Shown here in pieces: positions 50,206 to 58,406 of a DNA stretch of 64,000 bases; the first letter of the stretch is position 1, and each line of letters begins with the position of its first letter. Source of the DNA: Treponema_I sp045597345 (GTDB lineage: Bacteria; Spirochaetota; Spirochaetia; Treponematales; Treponemataceae). The stretch is from contig JAZLJW010000143.1 of NCBI GenBank assembly GCA_045597345.1, positions 1-64,000 on the forward strand, in the 5' to 3' direction. The notes under the pieces are model-generated. The model did not search any database and was not told the DNA's origin. It saw nothing but the letters and a program-made list of their open reading frames with translations. Position numbers and translations under genes: made by a program.

Positions 50206-51816
50206 ATGAAACATACCAATTACATTCGTTCACTGCTGATTGTTTCTGCTTTTACTTTTTTTACCGCCAGCTGTGCCTCCAAGGGTCCATCAACCTTTTA
50301 CAAACAGTCTGAGACTGACGTTATTTCGGCACCTGCCGGAGATTTCCGCGGTGTTGAACTTTCCTCTGTACCGGTAGAACTTTTTGCCGGTATTCCTTTT
50401 GCTCAGCCACCAATAGGCAATTTACGCTGGAAGGAGCCACAGCCTTTAGACCGTCTATCCGGTATCTATGAAGCTGATCATTTTCAGCCACTGGCAATGC
50501 AGTCTCAAAACGGCCGCGTTTATAACTGGCTGTATCATCTTATTGGCTTTAACGGGAAAAATGAGCGCACTGATAATGCGCCTGTTTCAGAAGACTGTCT
50601 CTACCTGAATATCTGGCGTCCAGAAGGTACTACTGCAGCTGATAACCTTCCTGTTGTTGTATACATTCATGGCGGAAGTCTCATGACCGGCAGCAGCTGG
50701 TGGGAACCGAACGACGGAGCAAACCTTGCTTCCCGCGGTGTTATCATGGTTACTGTTGACTACCGTCTGGGCGTTTTCGGATACCTTGCCCTGCCGGAAC
50801 TTGCAGCAGAGTCGCCCAACGGCACCACCGGTAACTACGGCCTTTTAGACCAGATTGCCGCTCTTACATGGGTACACGATAACATCAGTTCTTTTGGCGG
50901 AAACCCGGACAACATCACCATTGCCGGAGAATCTGCAGGCTCTTCCAGTGTTAACGCAATCTGTGCCTCTCCTCTTGCTTCAGGCCTTTTCAAACGGGCT
51001 ATTGCAGAAAGCTCAGGACTGGTAGTGCCAACACCTCCCCATACGTTCCGTACTATGGATGCAGCGGTTGCCATGGGTCGGAAAATCCAGGATGAATTCA
51101 ACGTCCACACCATTGAAGAAATGCGCAGTCTTCCTGCAACCACACTCATCAAAACCAAGTATCGGAACAGTGATATGACCGTAGACGGTTATGCCTTACC
51201 TAAAACTCCCTGGGAGATTTACCAGGCTGGTGAAAACAACGAAGAAGCTCTGCTTAATGGTTTCAACCGCGATGAAGCTAATGCTTTTACCATGTTTGGT
51301 GGTACACCAAAGGCGAAAAAATATGCTGCAACCCTGGAAAATCTGTTTGGGCCTGAAATTACCGCAGAGTTAGTCAGACTGTATCCTGCAAACAAAAATA
51401 AAGAAGCTAAACGGAATTTTAACCGTATTATTTCTGCATACTGGTTTTCTTATCAGCACCACATGTGGACACAGACTCTGGCTTCCCAGGGAAAACCGGT
51501 ATATGAATACTACTTCTCAAAAGATAACTCTTCTGCAGGCGCTTTCCATTCCGGCGAAATCATCTATCTCTACGGTAACGTTCCAAAGGGATATGGATAT
51601 AAAAAGAGTGACTATGCATTGCAGGACATTGCATCACAGTATGTGGTTAACTTCATCACTACCGGTAATCCTAATGGCCCGGGGCTTCCTGAATGGAAAG
51701 CTGCAGACGGCACCGATATGGTCCTTGAACTGGGAGAAACCGTACAGATGGTACAGGATCCATTCCTGCCACTGTTCCCAGCCCTTGACGCTCAACAGGA
51801 ACGCCTGAGTAAATAA
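50206..51816 (+). CDS. Type B carboxylesterase, exported lipoprotein
   Basis: A 536-residue alpha/beta-hydrolase of the carboxylesterase B (PnbA-like) family that should cleave carboxylic esters, perhaps acyl groups on plant polysaccharides. The signal peptide ends in a lipobox (FFTASC), so the enzyme is probably lipid-anchored in the envelope. The catalytic serine is S243 (GESAGS). The acid lies near GFNRDEANAF and the histidine in AGAFHSGEIIY. The family entry GIPFAQPPIGNLRWKEPQ and the oxyanion motif VVYIHGGS are intact. The gene is preceded by TATAAT exactly 6 nt before the ATG and followed by a series of hairpins. Confidence 0.93.
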   Translation: MKHTNYIRSLLIVSAFTFFTASCASKGPSTFYKQSETDVISAPAGDFRGVELSSVPVELFAGIPFAQPPIGNLRWKEPQPLDRLSGIYEADHFQPLAMQSQNGRVYNWLYHLIGFNGKNERTDNAPVSEDCLYLNIWRPEGTTAADNLPVVVYIHGGSLMTGSSWWEPNDGANLASRGVIMVTVDYRLGVFGYLALPELAAESPNGTTGNYGLLDQIAALTWVHDNISSFGGNPDNITIAGESAGSSSVNAICASPLASGLFKRAIAESSGLVVPTPPHTFRTMDAAVAMGRKIQDEFNVHTIEEMRSLPATTLIKTKYRNSDMTVDGYALPKTPWEIYQAGENNEEALLNGFNRDEANAFTMFGGTPKAKKYAATLENLFGPEITAELVRLYPANKNKEAKRNFNRIISAYWFSYQHHMWTQTLASQGKPVYEYYFSKDNSSAGAFHSGEIIYLYGNVPKGYGYKKSDYALQDIASQYVVNFITTGNPNGPGLPEWKAADGTDMVLELGETVQMVQDPFLPLFPALDAQQERLSK

Positions 51817-51838
51817 AGCACCGCTTTACAGACAGCAG

Positions 51839-51956
51839 CGGTTGATACCGCTACTATAGGAGGTGTGATAAAAATACATCCATGTATTTTTATCACGTGC
51901 AGTTTGTTGCTACGTTGTATCACCAAACTGCATATATACAGCGCCTCCATGCGCTG
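51839..51956 (+). promoter_or_regulatory. Multi-hairpin leader upstream of nfo
   Basis: Consecutive pairings: AGCGGT/ACCGCT (51837-51852), a 15-bp stem GTGATAAAAATACAT with its complement (51865-51896), TGCAGTTTG/CAAACTGCA (51898-51932) and CAGCGC/GCGCTG (51939-51956). In addition AGGAGG at 51858 can pair with CGCCTCC at 51942, closing a three-way junction. A second TATCAC at 51918 could compete for the first arm. A short ORF starts at 51882. This looks like a regulatory RNA or palindromic repeat; no known riboswitch class is recognised. Confidence 0.5.
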
Positions 51957-51988
51957 CCGCTGCCGCGGTGGCTTTATAGGAGATACAA

Positions 51989-52864
51989 ATGCTTCATATC
52001 GGATACCACGAATCTAGTTCAGACGGCTACCAGGCCATGGGAAAAGAAGCCCTTTCAGTCAACGCTGATACCTTTGCCTTCTTTACCCGGAATCCCCGTG
52101 GCGGACAGGCAAAACCCCTGGATATGGCAGATGTGGCAGCTTTCAATTCGTTTGCTGCTGAACATCAGTTTGCTCCACTGGTTGCCCATGCGCCCTACAC
52201 CCTGAACCCCTGTGCACTGGATCCGGGTCTCCGGGATTTTGCCCGGAACACCATGATTGATGATATGAAGCGTCTTGCTGCTACCCCCGGCAACCTGTAC
52301 AACTTCCATCCCGGAAGCCACGTAAAACAGGGCGCTGAGGTTGGCATTGCACTGACATCGCAGCATCTGGCTGCCGTATTCAGTGCTTTTGGCGGAACCC
52401 TTCCGGGGAACACCACCATACTTATTGAAACCATGGCCGGCAAAGGTTCTGAAATCGGCCGCACCTTTGAAGAAGTGCGTGCCATCATCGATCAGACCTA
52501 TGAGGCCATGAAGGACATGCCCCACAATCTGGATACCCAGTTGGGCGTATGTCTTGATACCTGCCACGTTTGGGATGGCGGGTATGATATTGTACATAAT
52601 TTAGACGGAGTGATTTCTAACTTTGATTCAGTGATAGGGCTTGGCCGCCTGAAAGCCATTCATCTTAACGACAGCATGAACCCCTTTGAATCTCACAAAG
52701 ACCGTCATGCGTGCATTGGAAAAGGCAACATCGGTGCAGAAGCGCTGATCCGTGTCATCAATCATGAGGCGCTGTACACCCTGCCCTTTATTCTTGAGAC
52801 ACCCAATGAGCACGATGGCTATAAAGCAGAAATTGAACTGCTGCGTGACGCCTTCACTCATTAA
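51989..52864 (+). CDS. nfo: Endonuclease IV (AP endonuclease)
   Basis: Cuts DNA 5' to abasic sites in base-excision repair, using three zinc ions in the cytoplasm. The 291 residues match the family length. Metal-binding motifs are intact: AHAPYTLNP region, LIETMAGKGSEIG, GVCLDTCHVWDGGYD, HLNDSMNPFESHKDRHACIG and a final LETPNEHDG. A good ribosome-binding site (AGGAGAT) precedes the ATG, behind an unusually structured leader. hflX follows 15 bp downstream and is probably cotranscribed. Confidence 0.96.
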   Translation: MLHIGYHESSSDGYQAMGKEALSVNADTFAFFTRNPRGGQAKPLDMADVAAFNSFAAEHQFAPLVAHAPYTLNPCALDPGLRDFARNTMIDDMKRLAATPGNLYNFHPGSHVKQGAEVGIALTSQHLAAVFSAFGGTLPGNTTILIETMAGKGSEIGRTFEEVRAIIDQTYEAMKDMPHNLDTQLGVCLDTCHVWDGGYDIVHNLDGVISNFDSVIGLGRLKAIHLNDSMNPFESHKDRHACIGKGNIGAEALIRVINHEALYTLPFILETPNEHDGYKAEIELLRDAFTH

Positions 52865-52879
52865 ACAACAGGAAACACT

Positions 52880-54181
52880 TTGACTAACGATAAAATCATT
52901 GATCTTGAAGCAGAAGCTGCACGCCCGGTGCAGTCATTTCTGGTAGGCTGCACCGACATTGAAGGTGCTGTATCTTCTGCAGCAGACCCGTTAAGCGAAT
53001 TGCGTGGACTGGTAGACACCCTGGGACACCTGACTGTTGGTCAGTACGTCCTGAACAAACGGGAACCGGCCCCAAAATACGGCATGGGAACCGGCAAGGC
53101 AGAAGAAATTGCCACCTACGCAAAAGCCGCCGGGGCTGACAGTATCATCTTTGACTTTGAACTTTCTCCCACCCATCAGCGGAACTGGGAGCGGCTTGCC
53201 GGTATTCCCGTCTTTGACCGGCATGAAGTAATTCTCCGCATTTTTGCCCAGCGTGCACGGACAAAAGAAGCTGTACTGCAGGTAGAACTGGCCCGGCTGG
53301 AATATTCCCTGCCCCGCCTTGCCCACAGCTATGGTGACATGGCCCGCCAGCGCGGTGGAAGTTACGGTTCCAAAGGTAGCGGTGAAACCCAGCTGGAACT
53401 TGACCGCCGTGCCGTTGAGACCAAAATGGCCCACATTAAGGAAGAACTGGCAAAAGTAGTAAAGGAACGGGAAACCCTGCGGAAAAAGCGTGACCGTATT
53501 CCGCTTCCCGTATGTGCCCTGGTTGGCTACACCAATGCGGGAAAATCCTCTTTGCTGAACGCCCTTACCGGCAGCGATGTTTTTGTAGAAAACCGGCTCT
53601 TTGCAACCCTGGATCCCACTACCCGTCGCCTTGCCCTTCCCAACGGCTCCGGTATCCTTATTTCTGACACCGTAGGATTCATCAGTAACCTGCCCCATAA
53701 CCTGGTAAATGCATTCAAGTCAACGCTGGAAGAAGCTGCCCGCGCAGAACTGCTTCTTATCGTTCTTGATGCTACAGATCCGCTGGTCATGCAGCAGTAT
53801 GAAACCGTCCTTTCCGTCCTGAAGGAAATCGGTGCCGATTCATCACGGGCCCTCATCGTCCTCAATAAAATTGATGCCGTCGATGTACATCAGGAAGAAT
53901 CTTTCGGTTTTCTGTATGACCACCTGACTGCAACTTTTCCAGAAGCAGTTCCCGTTTCAGCTAAAACCCATCAAGGTTTTGATCTGCTGACTACCAGAAT
54001 CTGCGACACCCTTCTGGGAGAAATCTGCACCTACCGCCTGCCGTTAACTCAAGCTGCGCTGGTTGCAGCCATCAGAAAAAACGGGGTTCTTCACAGCGAA
54101 GAATGGCATGACGACTTTGTAGAAGTGTGCGCTCAAGTTTCCGGACAGACTGCCCTTGAACTGGACCAGTTTAAAATCTGA
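52880..54181 (+). CDS. hflX: Ribosome-associated GTPase HflX
   Basis: A 433-residue GTPase that splits stalled or heat-stressed 70S ribosomes. The N-terminal HflX domain (about residues 15-185) contains GTGKAEEIATYAKAAGAD and the RGGSYGSKGSGETQLELDRR helix-loop. The G domain has G1 at residues 216-223 (GYTNAGKS), G3 DTVGF, G4 NKID and G5 VSAKT. The start is a TTG with AGGAA 5 nt upstream, which matches the natural N-terminus. It follows nfo and precedes the rpmH promoter. Confidence 0.96.
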   Translation: MTNDKIIDLEAEAARPVQSFLVGCTDIEGAVSSAADPLSELRGLVDTLGHLTVGQYVLNKREPAPKYGMGTGKAEEIATYAKAAGADSIIFDFELSPTHQRNWERLAGIPVFDRHEVILRIFAQRARTKEAVLQVELARLEYSLPRLAHSYGDMARQRGGSYGSKGSGETQLELDRRAVETKMAHIKEELAKVVKERETLRKKRDRIPLPVCALVGYTNAGKSSLLNALTGSDVFVENRLFATLDPTTRRLALPNGSGILISDTVGFISNLPHNLVNAFKSTLEEAARAELLLIVLDATDPLVMQQYETVLSVLKEIGADSSRALIVLNKIDAVDVHQEESFGFLYDHLTATFPEAVPVSAKTHQGFDLLTTRICDTLLGEICTYRLPLTQAALVAAIRKNGVLHSEEWHDDFVEVCAQVSGQTALELDQFKI

Positions 54182-54187
54182 TATTTG

Positions 54188-54217
54188 TTGACTAGATTTG
54201 ATGTATCGTGGTATATT
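54188..54217 (+). promoter_or_regulatory. rpmH promoter overlapped by a dyad
   Basis: TTGACT (54188-54193), an 18-bp spacer and TATATT (54212-54217). The -10 is inside the palindrome GTGGTATATTACCAC (54208-54222), which could be an operator. A 13-codon ORF (54250-54291, MFGTKIKRERNAL) lies in the leader before the rpmH ribosome-binding site. Confidence 0.65.
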
Positions 54218-54311
54218 ACCACACCCATATATCTATGATGCAAAAGATATGTTTGGAACAAAAATTAAAAGAGAGCGTAATGCACTCTAAATAATAAAGG
54301 AGACATGTCAC

Positions 54312-54467
54312 ATGAAACGGACATATCAGCCCAGTAAAACTAAGAGAAACAGAAAATTTGGTTTCCGCGCACGCATGAAGACCAGAGGTGGACGCCTCGT
54401 TCTTAAACGCCGCAGAGCTAAGGGACGCTATAAGCTGACTGTTTCTGACGAGAAAAAGCCTTACTGA
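54312..54467 (+). CDS. rpmH: Ribosomal protein bL34
   Basis: A 51-residue large-subunit ribosomal protein. The start MKRTYQPSKTKRNRKFGF and the RMKTRGGRLVLKRRRAKGR core are universal for bL34. GGAG lies upstream of the ATG. It heads the conserved rpmH-rnpA-yidD-yidC-jag cluster. Unlike in many bacteria, dnaA is not next to it; hflX is. Confidence 0.98.
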   Translation: MKRTYQPSKTKRNRKFGFRARMKTRGGRLVLKRRRAKGRYKLTVSDEKKPY

Positions 54468-54494
54468 TTGCTTTAACAAAAAGAGAGTGCAGGC

Positions 54495-54845
54495 TTGAAC
54501 AAAACTGGTCGTTTTACCCGTCATGAGCGGATAAAGCGCTCTGACGAAATTAAGGTTCTGTTTAAGAAAGGAGAAAGAGTTTCCACCAATGGTGCGAAAC
54601 TCTTTTTCTTACCTAATGGTAAAGATATAAACAGAATCGTATTTGCCCTGCCCCGCGGCTACGGAAACGCTGTAGAAAGAAATTACAGCAAACGATTAAG
54701 CCGCGAAGCATACCGTTCTTTAAAATCACACCTGAACACCGGCTATGACTTGCTGCTGCTTGTCTACCCCGGAAATGACTCGTTCCCTTCGCGGTGTGAT
54801 ACATTCAGACGTCTAACTGAGAAAGCTGGATTATTACAGTTATGA
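54495..54845 (+). CDS. rnpA: Ribonuclease P protein component
   Basis: A 116-residue basic protein that assists the RNase P RNA in cutting tRNA 5' leaders. The start is a TTG (MNKTGRFTRHERIKRSDEI). The typical VFALPRGYGNAVERNYSKRLSREAYR region corresponds to the RNR motif, with Tyr replacing the second Arg-region residue. It follows rpmH by 27 bp and overlaps yidD by 4 bp. Confidence 0.95.
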   Translation: MNKTGRFTRHERIKRSDEIKVLFKKGERVSTNGAKLFFLPNGKDINRIVFALPRGYGNAVERNYSKRLSREAYRSLKSHLNTGYDLLLLVYPGNDSFPSRCDTFRRLTEKAGLLQL

Positions 54846-55075
54846 GATATACTTTTGGCTCTATAACTGCCTCTATTCTTAAATTTTTCATCCGCGTCTA
54901 TCAAGTCTGTATCTCACCTTTGTTTCCACCGTGCTGTCGGTTTTATCCTACCTGCTCAAATTACGGGCTTCAGGCTATAACCAAACACGGTCCCGTAAAG
55001 GGAACAATCCTTACCGCTAAAAGAATCATCAGATGTAATCCGCTGAATCCCGGTGGTTATGACCCTGTTCCCTAA
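54842..55075 (+). CDS. yidD: Membrane protein insertion efficiency factor YidD
   Basis: A 77-residue amphipathic membrane-associated protein that helps YidC insert proteins. The family pattern is complete: YQVCISPLFPPCCRFYPTCS, NYGLQAITKHGPVKG and RIIRCNPLNPGGYDPVP. It overlaps rnpA by ATGA and precedes yidC by 40 bp. Confidence 0.96.
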   Translation: MRYTFGSITASILKFFIRVYQVCISPLFPPCCRFYPTCSNYGLQAITKHGPVKGTILTAKRIIRCNPLNPGGYDPVP

Positions 55076-55115
55076 CTGTTTCATAAGTTAACCCAACTAA
55101 CAGGAGTTTTTCCCG

Positions 55116-56909
55116 ATGGAAAAAAACACTATTATTGCAATTCTGCTTTCTACTCTGGTTATCATCGGCTTCTCTGCATATCAGATGCGGCTGCAGGCCA
55201 ATGCCCTTGAAGCAGAAGCTGCCGCTACTGCTGAAGCAGCAATGCTTGAAGAAACCATTACCACTGATTCTGCAGAAAATCCCCTGATTGCTGCTGCAGA
55301 AATTGAAAACGAATCTTCCCTTGAAACTATTGATGCTGTCGATGAAGAGACCGTAACTATTTCTACAAACCTGATGACAGTTACCCTTACAAACAAGGGT
55401 GGAGACATTATCGGATTCGAACTCCGTGACCACAAAGATGGAGATCACGGTATTGAAATGGCCGACTGCATTACCGACACTAACCGTGCATTTGCCATTG
55501 CTTTGGGAAGCGAAAATGCACCTATTCTGAACAATCTGTTTACGGTTAAACGTATTTCAGACTATAGCGTAGCTTTTTCTCATCCATACAGCGTAAAGAA
55601 TGAGAATGGCACCACCAGTTCCTTTACTTTAGTTAAACAGTACACCTTTCTCCCGGATGAATACGTATTCAAACTGGACGTTCACATTAAAGGAGCAGAC
55701 GGTGTAAATAGCCTTACCTTTGGAAATACCGGTTACTCTCTGCGTACTTCTCCGCAGATTGGTCCACGCTGGGATACAAAAAACCAGCGCTATGACTACC
55801 GTTATTTCATGTCTCTGACTAACGGAAAAATCAAAAAACAGAATCTTGCTGCCGGACAGAACAAAGATTACACAAATGAATTCACCTGGTCTGGTGTTAC
55901 CGGAAAATACTTTGCAGCCCTTGTTGCGCCAGTAAATGCCCAGATTACTGCTAAATCTACCTGTTCAACGAAAGTTGATGAAAATGACAATCCAACGTCT
56001 CAGGTTACCCTTGTCCGTAATCCTATAACAGCCAATGCAGTTACTGATACCTATTATGTGTACATCGGACCAAAAACCGACAAGACACTGAAAATGTATA
56101 ATCACGCAGAAGACAACGGCTGGAAACTTGCCGGTATGTATTACGACTACTGTCAGCAGTCTTCCGGTTTCCTCACCTGGCTTGAAGTTGCCCTGAAGTG
56201 GATTATGGGACTCATTTACAAACTGATTCCAAACTGGGGTCTCTGTATCCTGGTTATGACTCTGCTTCTCCGTCTGGCTCTGTATCCTATGACTAAAAAA
56301 ACTTCGCTGTCTTCTGTAAAAATGCAGCAGGTTCAGCCACAGATGCAGGCTCTGCAGGAAAAATACAAATCAAATCCTGACAGACTGAACCAGGAAATGG
56401 CAGCTCTCTACAAAGAAACCGGTTACAACCCTATGAGCGGTTGTCTGCCACTGCTGATTCAGTTCCCAATCATCATGGCTATGTATAACCTGTTCAACAA
56501 CTACTTTGATTTCCGTGGAGCGTCGTTCATTCCAGGATGGATTCCAGACCTTTCTCAGGGTGACAGTGTGTACACCCTGGGATTCAACCTGCCGTTCCTT
56601 GGTAACGAAATCCGTCTGCTGCCTGTTATCTATGTAGTAATTCAGGTTCTGCAGACCAAGATTATGAGCAAATCCCAGCCTCAGACTGCACAGACCAAGA
56701 GTATGAATACCATGATGTACATTATGCCGTTCATGTTCTTCTTCATGTTCTACAATGCACCATCTGGTCTGGTTATTTACTGGACCTTCAGCATGGTTAT
56801 AGCTCTTATCCAGCAGCTGTTCATCAATAAGCAGGTTCAGGCTGCCCGTGCTGAACTGGAAGCTCAGGAAGCTGCAAAACCAAAGTTTGTAGCACGCAAA
56901 AAGAAATAA
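55116..56909 (+). CDS. yidC: Membrane protein insertase YidC
   Basis: A 597-residue Oxa1-superfamily insertase of the inner membrane. It has an N-terminal membrane anchor (residues about 5-22), a large periplasmic beta domain (about 80-345) and five conserved C-terminal helices. These include LCILVMTLLLRLALYPMTKK with the groove arginine, GCLPLLIQFPIIMAMYNLF, and PFMFFFMFYNAPSGLVIYW. The tail is basic (KPKFVARKKK), which aids ribosome contact. An AGGAG site precedes the ATG. A hairpin with a T-run separates it from jag. Confidence 0.97.
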   Translation: MEKNTIIAILLSTLVIIGFSAYQMRLQANALEAEAAATAEAAMLEETITTDSAENPLIAAAEIENESSLETIDAVDEETVTISTNLMTVTLTNKGGDIIGFELRDHKDGDHGIEMADCITDTNRAFAIALGSENAPILNNLFTVKRISDYSVAFSHPYSVKNENGTTSSFTLVKQYTFLPDEYVFKLDVHIKGADGVNSLTFGNTGYSLRTSPQIGPRWDTKNQRYDYRYFMSLTNGKIKKQNLAAGQNKDYTNEFTWSGVTGKYFAALVAPVNAQITAKSTCSTKVDENDNPTSQVTLVRNPITANAVTDTYYVYIGPKTDKTLKMYNHAEDNGWKLAGMYYDYCQQSSGFLTWLEVALKWIMGLIYKLIPNWGLCILVMTLLLRLALYPMTKKTSLSSVKMQQVQPQMQALQEKYKSNPDRLNQEMAALYKETGYNPMSGCLPLLIQFPIIMAMYNLFNNYFDFRGASFIPGWIPDLSQGDSVYTLGFNLPFLGNEIRLLPVIYVVIQVLQTKIMSKSQPQTAQTKSMNTMMYIMPFMFFFMFYNAPSGLVIYWTFSMVIALIQQLFINKQVQAARAELEAQEAAKPKFVARKKK

Positions 56910-56916
56910 AAACACT

Positions 56917-56942
56917 GGCCGTTCGTAACCAGACGGCCTTTT
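56917..56942 (+). terminator. Weak terminator between yidC and jag
   Basis: GGCCGT (56917-56922) pairs with ACGGCC (56933-56938) before TTTT. An overlapping CTGG/CCAG pairing competes with this stem, so partial read-through into jag is likely. Confidence 0.65.
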
Positions 56943-56964
56943 CATTCATTTGAGAGGTATTGAT

Positions 56965-57660
56965 ATGACATACGAATATGAAGCTAAAACCGAAAAAGAA
57001 GCCATTGAACTGGCCGCCGCTGAACTTGGTCTTGAAAAAGATCAGTTTGATGTTGAAATCCTGGAAACCCAGAAAAAAAGCATTTTCAAGAACGGCTATG
57101 TACGCATCCGCGTTCACACCGATGAAGTAACTACAAAAGTAGATACTGAGTCTGCTGAAACCACTCCTCATCAGCGCATGTTTGCAGATCCACTGCCACA
57201 GGACGCTTTTGAAAAACAGCTTATCGACTTTGTTGCTTCAATGATCCGCAAAATGGGTTATGAAGCTACTGTTGATGTAGTATTCCGTGAAGAAAATAAA
57301 ATTGGACTTCGCATCAGTTCGCCAAGTTCATCTATTCTGATTGGACGCAAAGGTAAAAACCTTGATGCAATGCAGCTTCTTGCCAATGTATACGCAGGCC
57401 GCCTGGGACGTGAAGATGTCCGCGTTATCCTGGACAGCGAGAACTACCGCATCCGCCGCGAAGAGTCACTGGTTCGCCTGGCTTACACCACCGCTGATAA
57501 AGTTCGCACTACCCGTAACTCAGTTCTGCTTGAACCAATGAACCCCTTTGAACGCCGTCTGATTCACACTACACTGAATGACATCCCAGATGTAGAAACA
57601 AAATCAGAAGGAGACGGTCTGTACAAACAGGTTCGCGTTATCTACAAAGGTATTCACTGA
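56965..57660 (+). CDS. jag: RNA-binding protein Jag/KhpB
   Basis: A 231-residue RNA-binding protein linked to cell division and envelope control. The Jag_N domain occupies residues 1-50 (TEKEAIELAAAELGLEKDQF). The KH domain carries its nucleic-acid loop in ILIGRKGKNLDAMQ (about residue 125). An R3H domain ends the protein (MNPFERRLIHTTLNDIPDV). I chose the ATG at 56965, preceded by GAGAGGT. It is the last gene of the conserved cluster. The next gene starts two bases after its stop. Confidence 0.95.
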   Translation: MTYEYEAKTEKEAIELAAAELGLEKDQFDVEILETQKKSIFKNGYVRIRVHTDEVTTKVDTESAETTPHQRMFADPLPQDAFEKQLIDFVASMIRKMGYEATVDVVFREENKIGLRISSPSSSILIGRKGKNLDAMQLLANVYAGRLGREDVRVILDSENYRIRREESLVRLAYTTADKVRTTRNSVLLEPMNPFERRLIHTTLNDIPDVETKSEGDGLYKQVRVIYKGIH

Positions 57661-57662
57661 GA

Positions 57663-58406
57663 ATGAAAATACACAGAAAGGCAGCAGTGGCACTCTGCTG
57701 CCTTTTTCTGTCAGTAATACCGGTTTTTGCTGAAGACAATCAAGGTCAGATACACCTGTATTACAAGCAGAAAGATGCACAACTACAGCTCCTCCCATCA
57801 ACCGAGACTGCACATATGGCACGTGACCGATGGTATTTAACCCATTCAGATGCTCCGGGTTTTATGGGAGAAGCATTATACGTCATCCCCAAAAAAGACC
57901 TGTATGGTGCATCCCAGATGGAAGTGATTTCCCGTTTGGGCCGGTCCTTTTCTACCATGGAAGGCATTCAGTACTATTCCAATTCCCGCAAGAAATATAC
58001 AACCTTATATACCAAAGCATACACAGTTGATGATCCTAAAACCAGAAAGCCAGTTCCTGACCATACTTCTGGCAATGCTAATGGAACCAGTGGATGGTTT
58101 TACCTTCACGACAAGTCTTTTGGCGGATGTCTGTACTCAGTTGATTTCTTGCAGAATGAAACGGATTTTGGTTTTTTTGGTACCGCTGCAGACAATATGA
58201 CATTCATGGGATTTAAGGCAGTAAAAAAACAGGATATGCATCTTAATCTCCTCATTCATGAGGAAGAAAACACGCTCATCGTATATATTCTGGTTCAGGC
58301 TGATTTTATGAATGTTCCATTACTTGACGGCAGCATAGAAAAATCTTTCAACGCCCGATTAGAGGCAATATATACCTGGTTTAAGGAAAGCTATTATGAA
58401 AATTAA
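57663..58406 (+). CDS. Exported protein of unknown function
   Basis: A 247-residue protein with a signal peptide (MKIHRKAAVALCCLFLSVIP, then VFA before EDNQG). The mature part is beta-rich with YYSNSRKKYTTLYTKAYTVD and KSFGGCLYSVDFLQNETDFGF; I do not recognise a family. It starts 2 bp after jag, with only a weak ribosome-binding site, and a terminator-shaped hairpin is coded inside the signal peptide. It overlaps the lipoprotein isomerase gene by 11 bp. The neighbouring folding factor suggests a role in envelope folding or as its client, but this is inference. Confidence 0.75.
   Translation: MKIHRKAAVALCCLFLSVIPVFAEDNQGQIHLYYKQKDAQLQLLPSTETAHMARDRWYLTHSDAPGFMGEALYVIPKKDLYGASQMEVISRLGRSFSTMEGIQYYSNSRKKYTTLYTKAYTVDDPKTRKPVPDHTSGNANGTSGWFYLHDKSFGGCLYSVDFLQNETDFGFFGTAADNMTFMGFKAVKKQDMHLNLLIHEEENTLIVYILVQADFMNVPLLDGSIEKSFNARLEAIYTWFKESYYEN
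57677..57707 (+). terminator. Terminator-shaped hairpin inside the signal-peptide coding region
   Basis: AAAGGCAGCAG (57677-57687) pairs perfectly with CTGCTGCCTTT (57695-57705) around TGGCACT, followed by TT. It lies 14 nt after the start codon of the exported-protein gene and would terminate most transcripts coming from jag unless ribosomes melt it. Confidence 0.75.

Noticed and set aside
51882..52205. 107-codon ORF overlapping the nfo start as a protein gene
   Set aside because: It runs out of frame through conserved nfo codons. Only its first codons could serve as a leader peptide.
54182..57660. Replication origin near the rpmH-jag cluster
   Set aside because: dnaA is absent and no clear cluster of TTATCCACA-type boxes was seen; hflX occupies the usual dnaA side.
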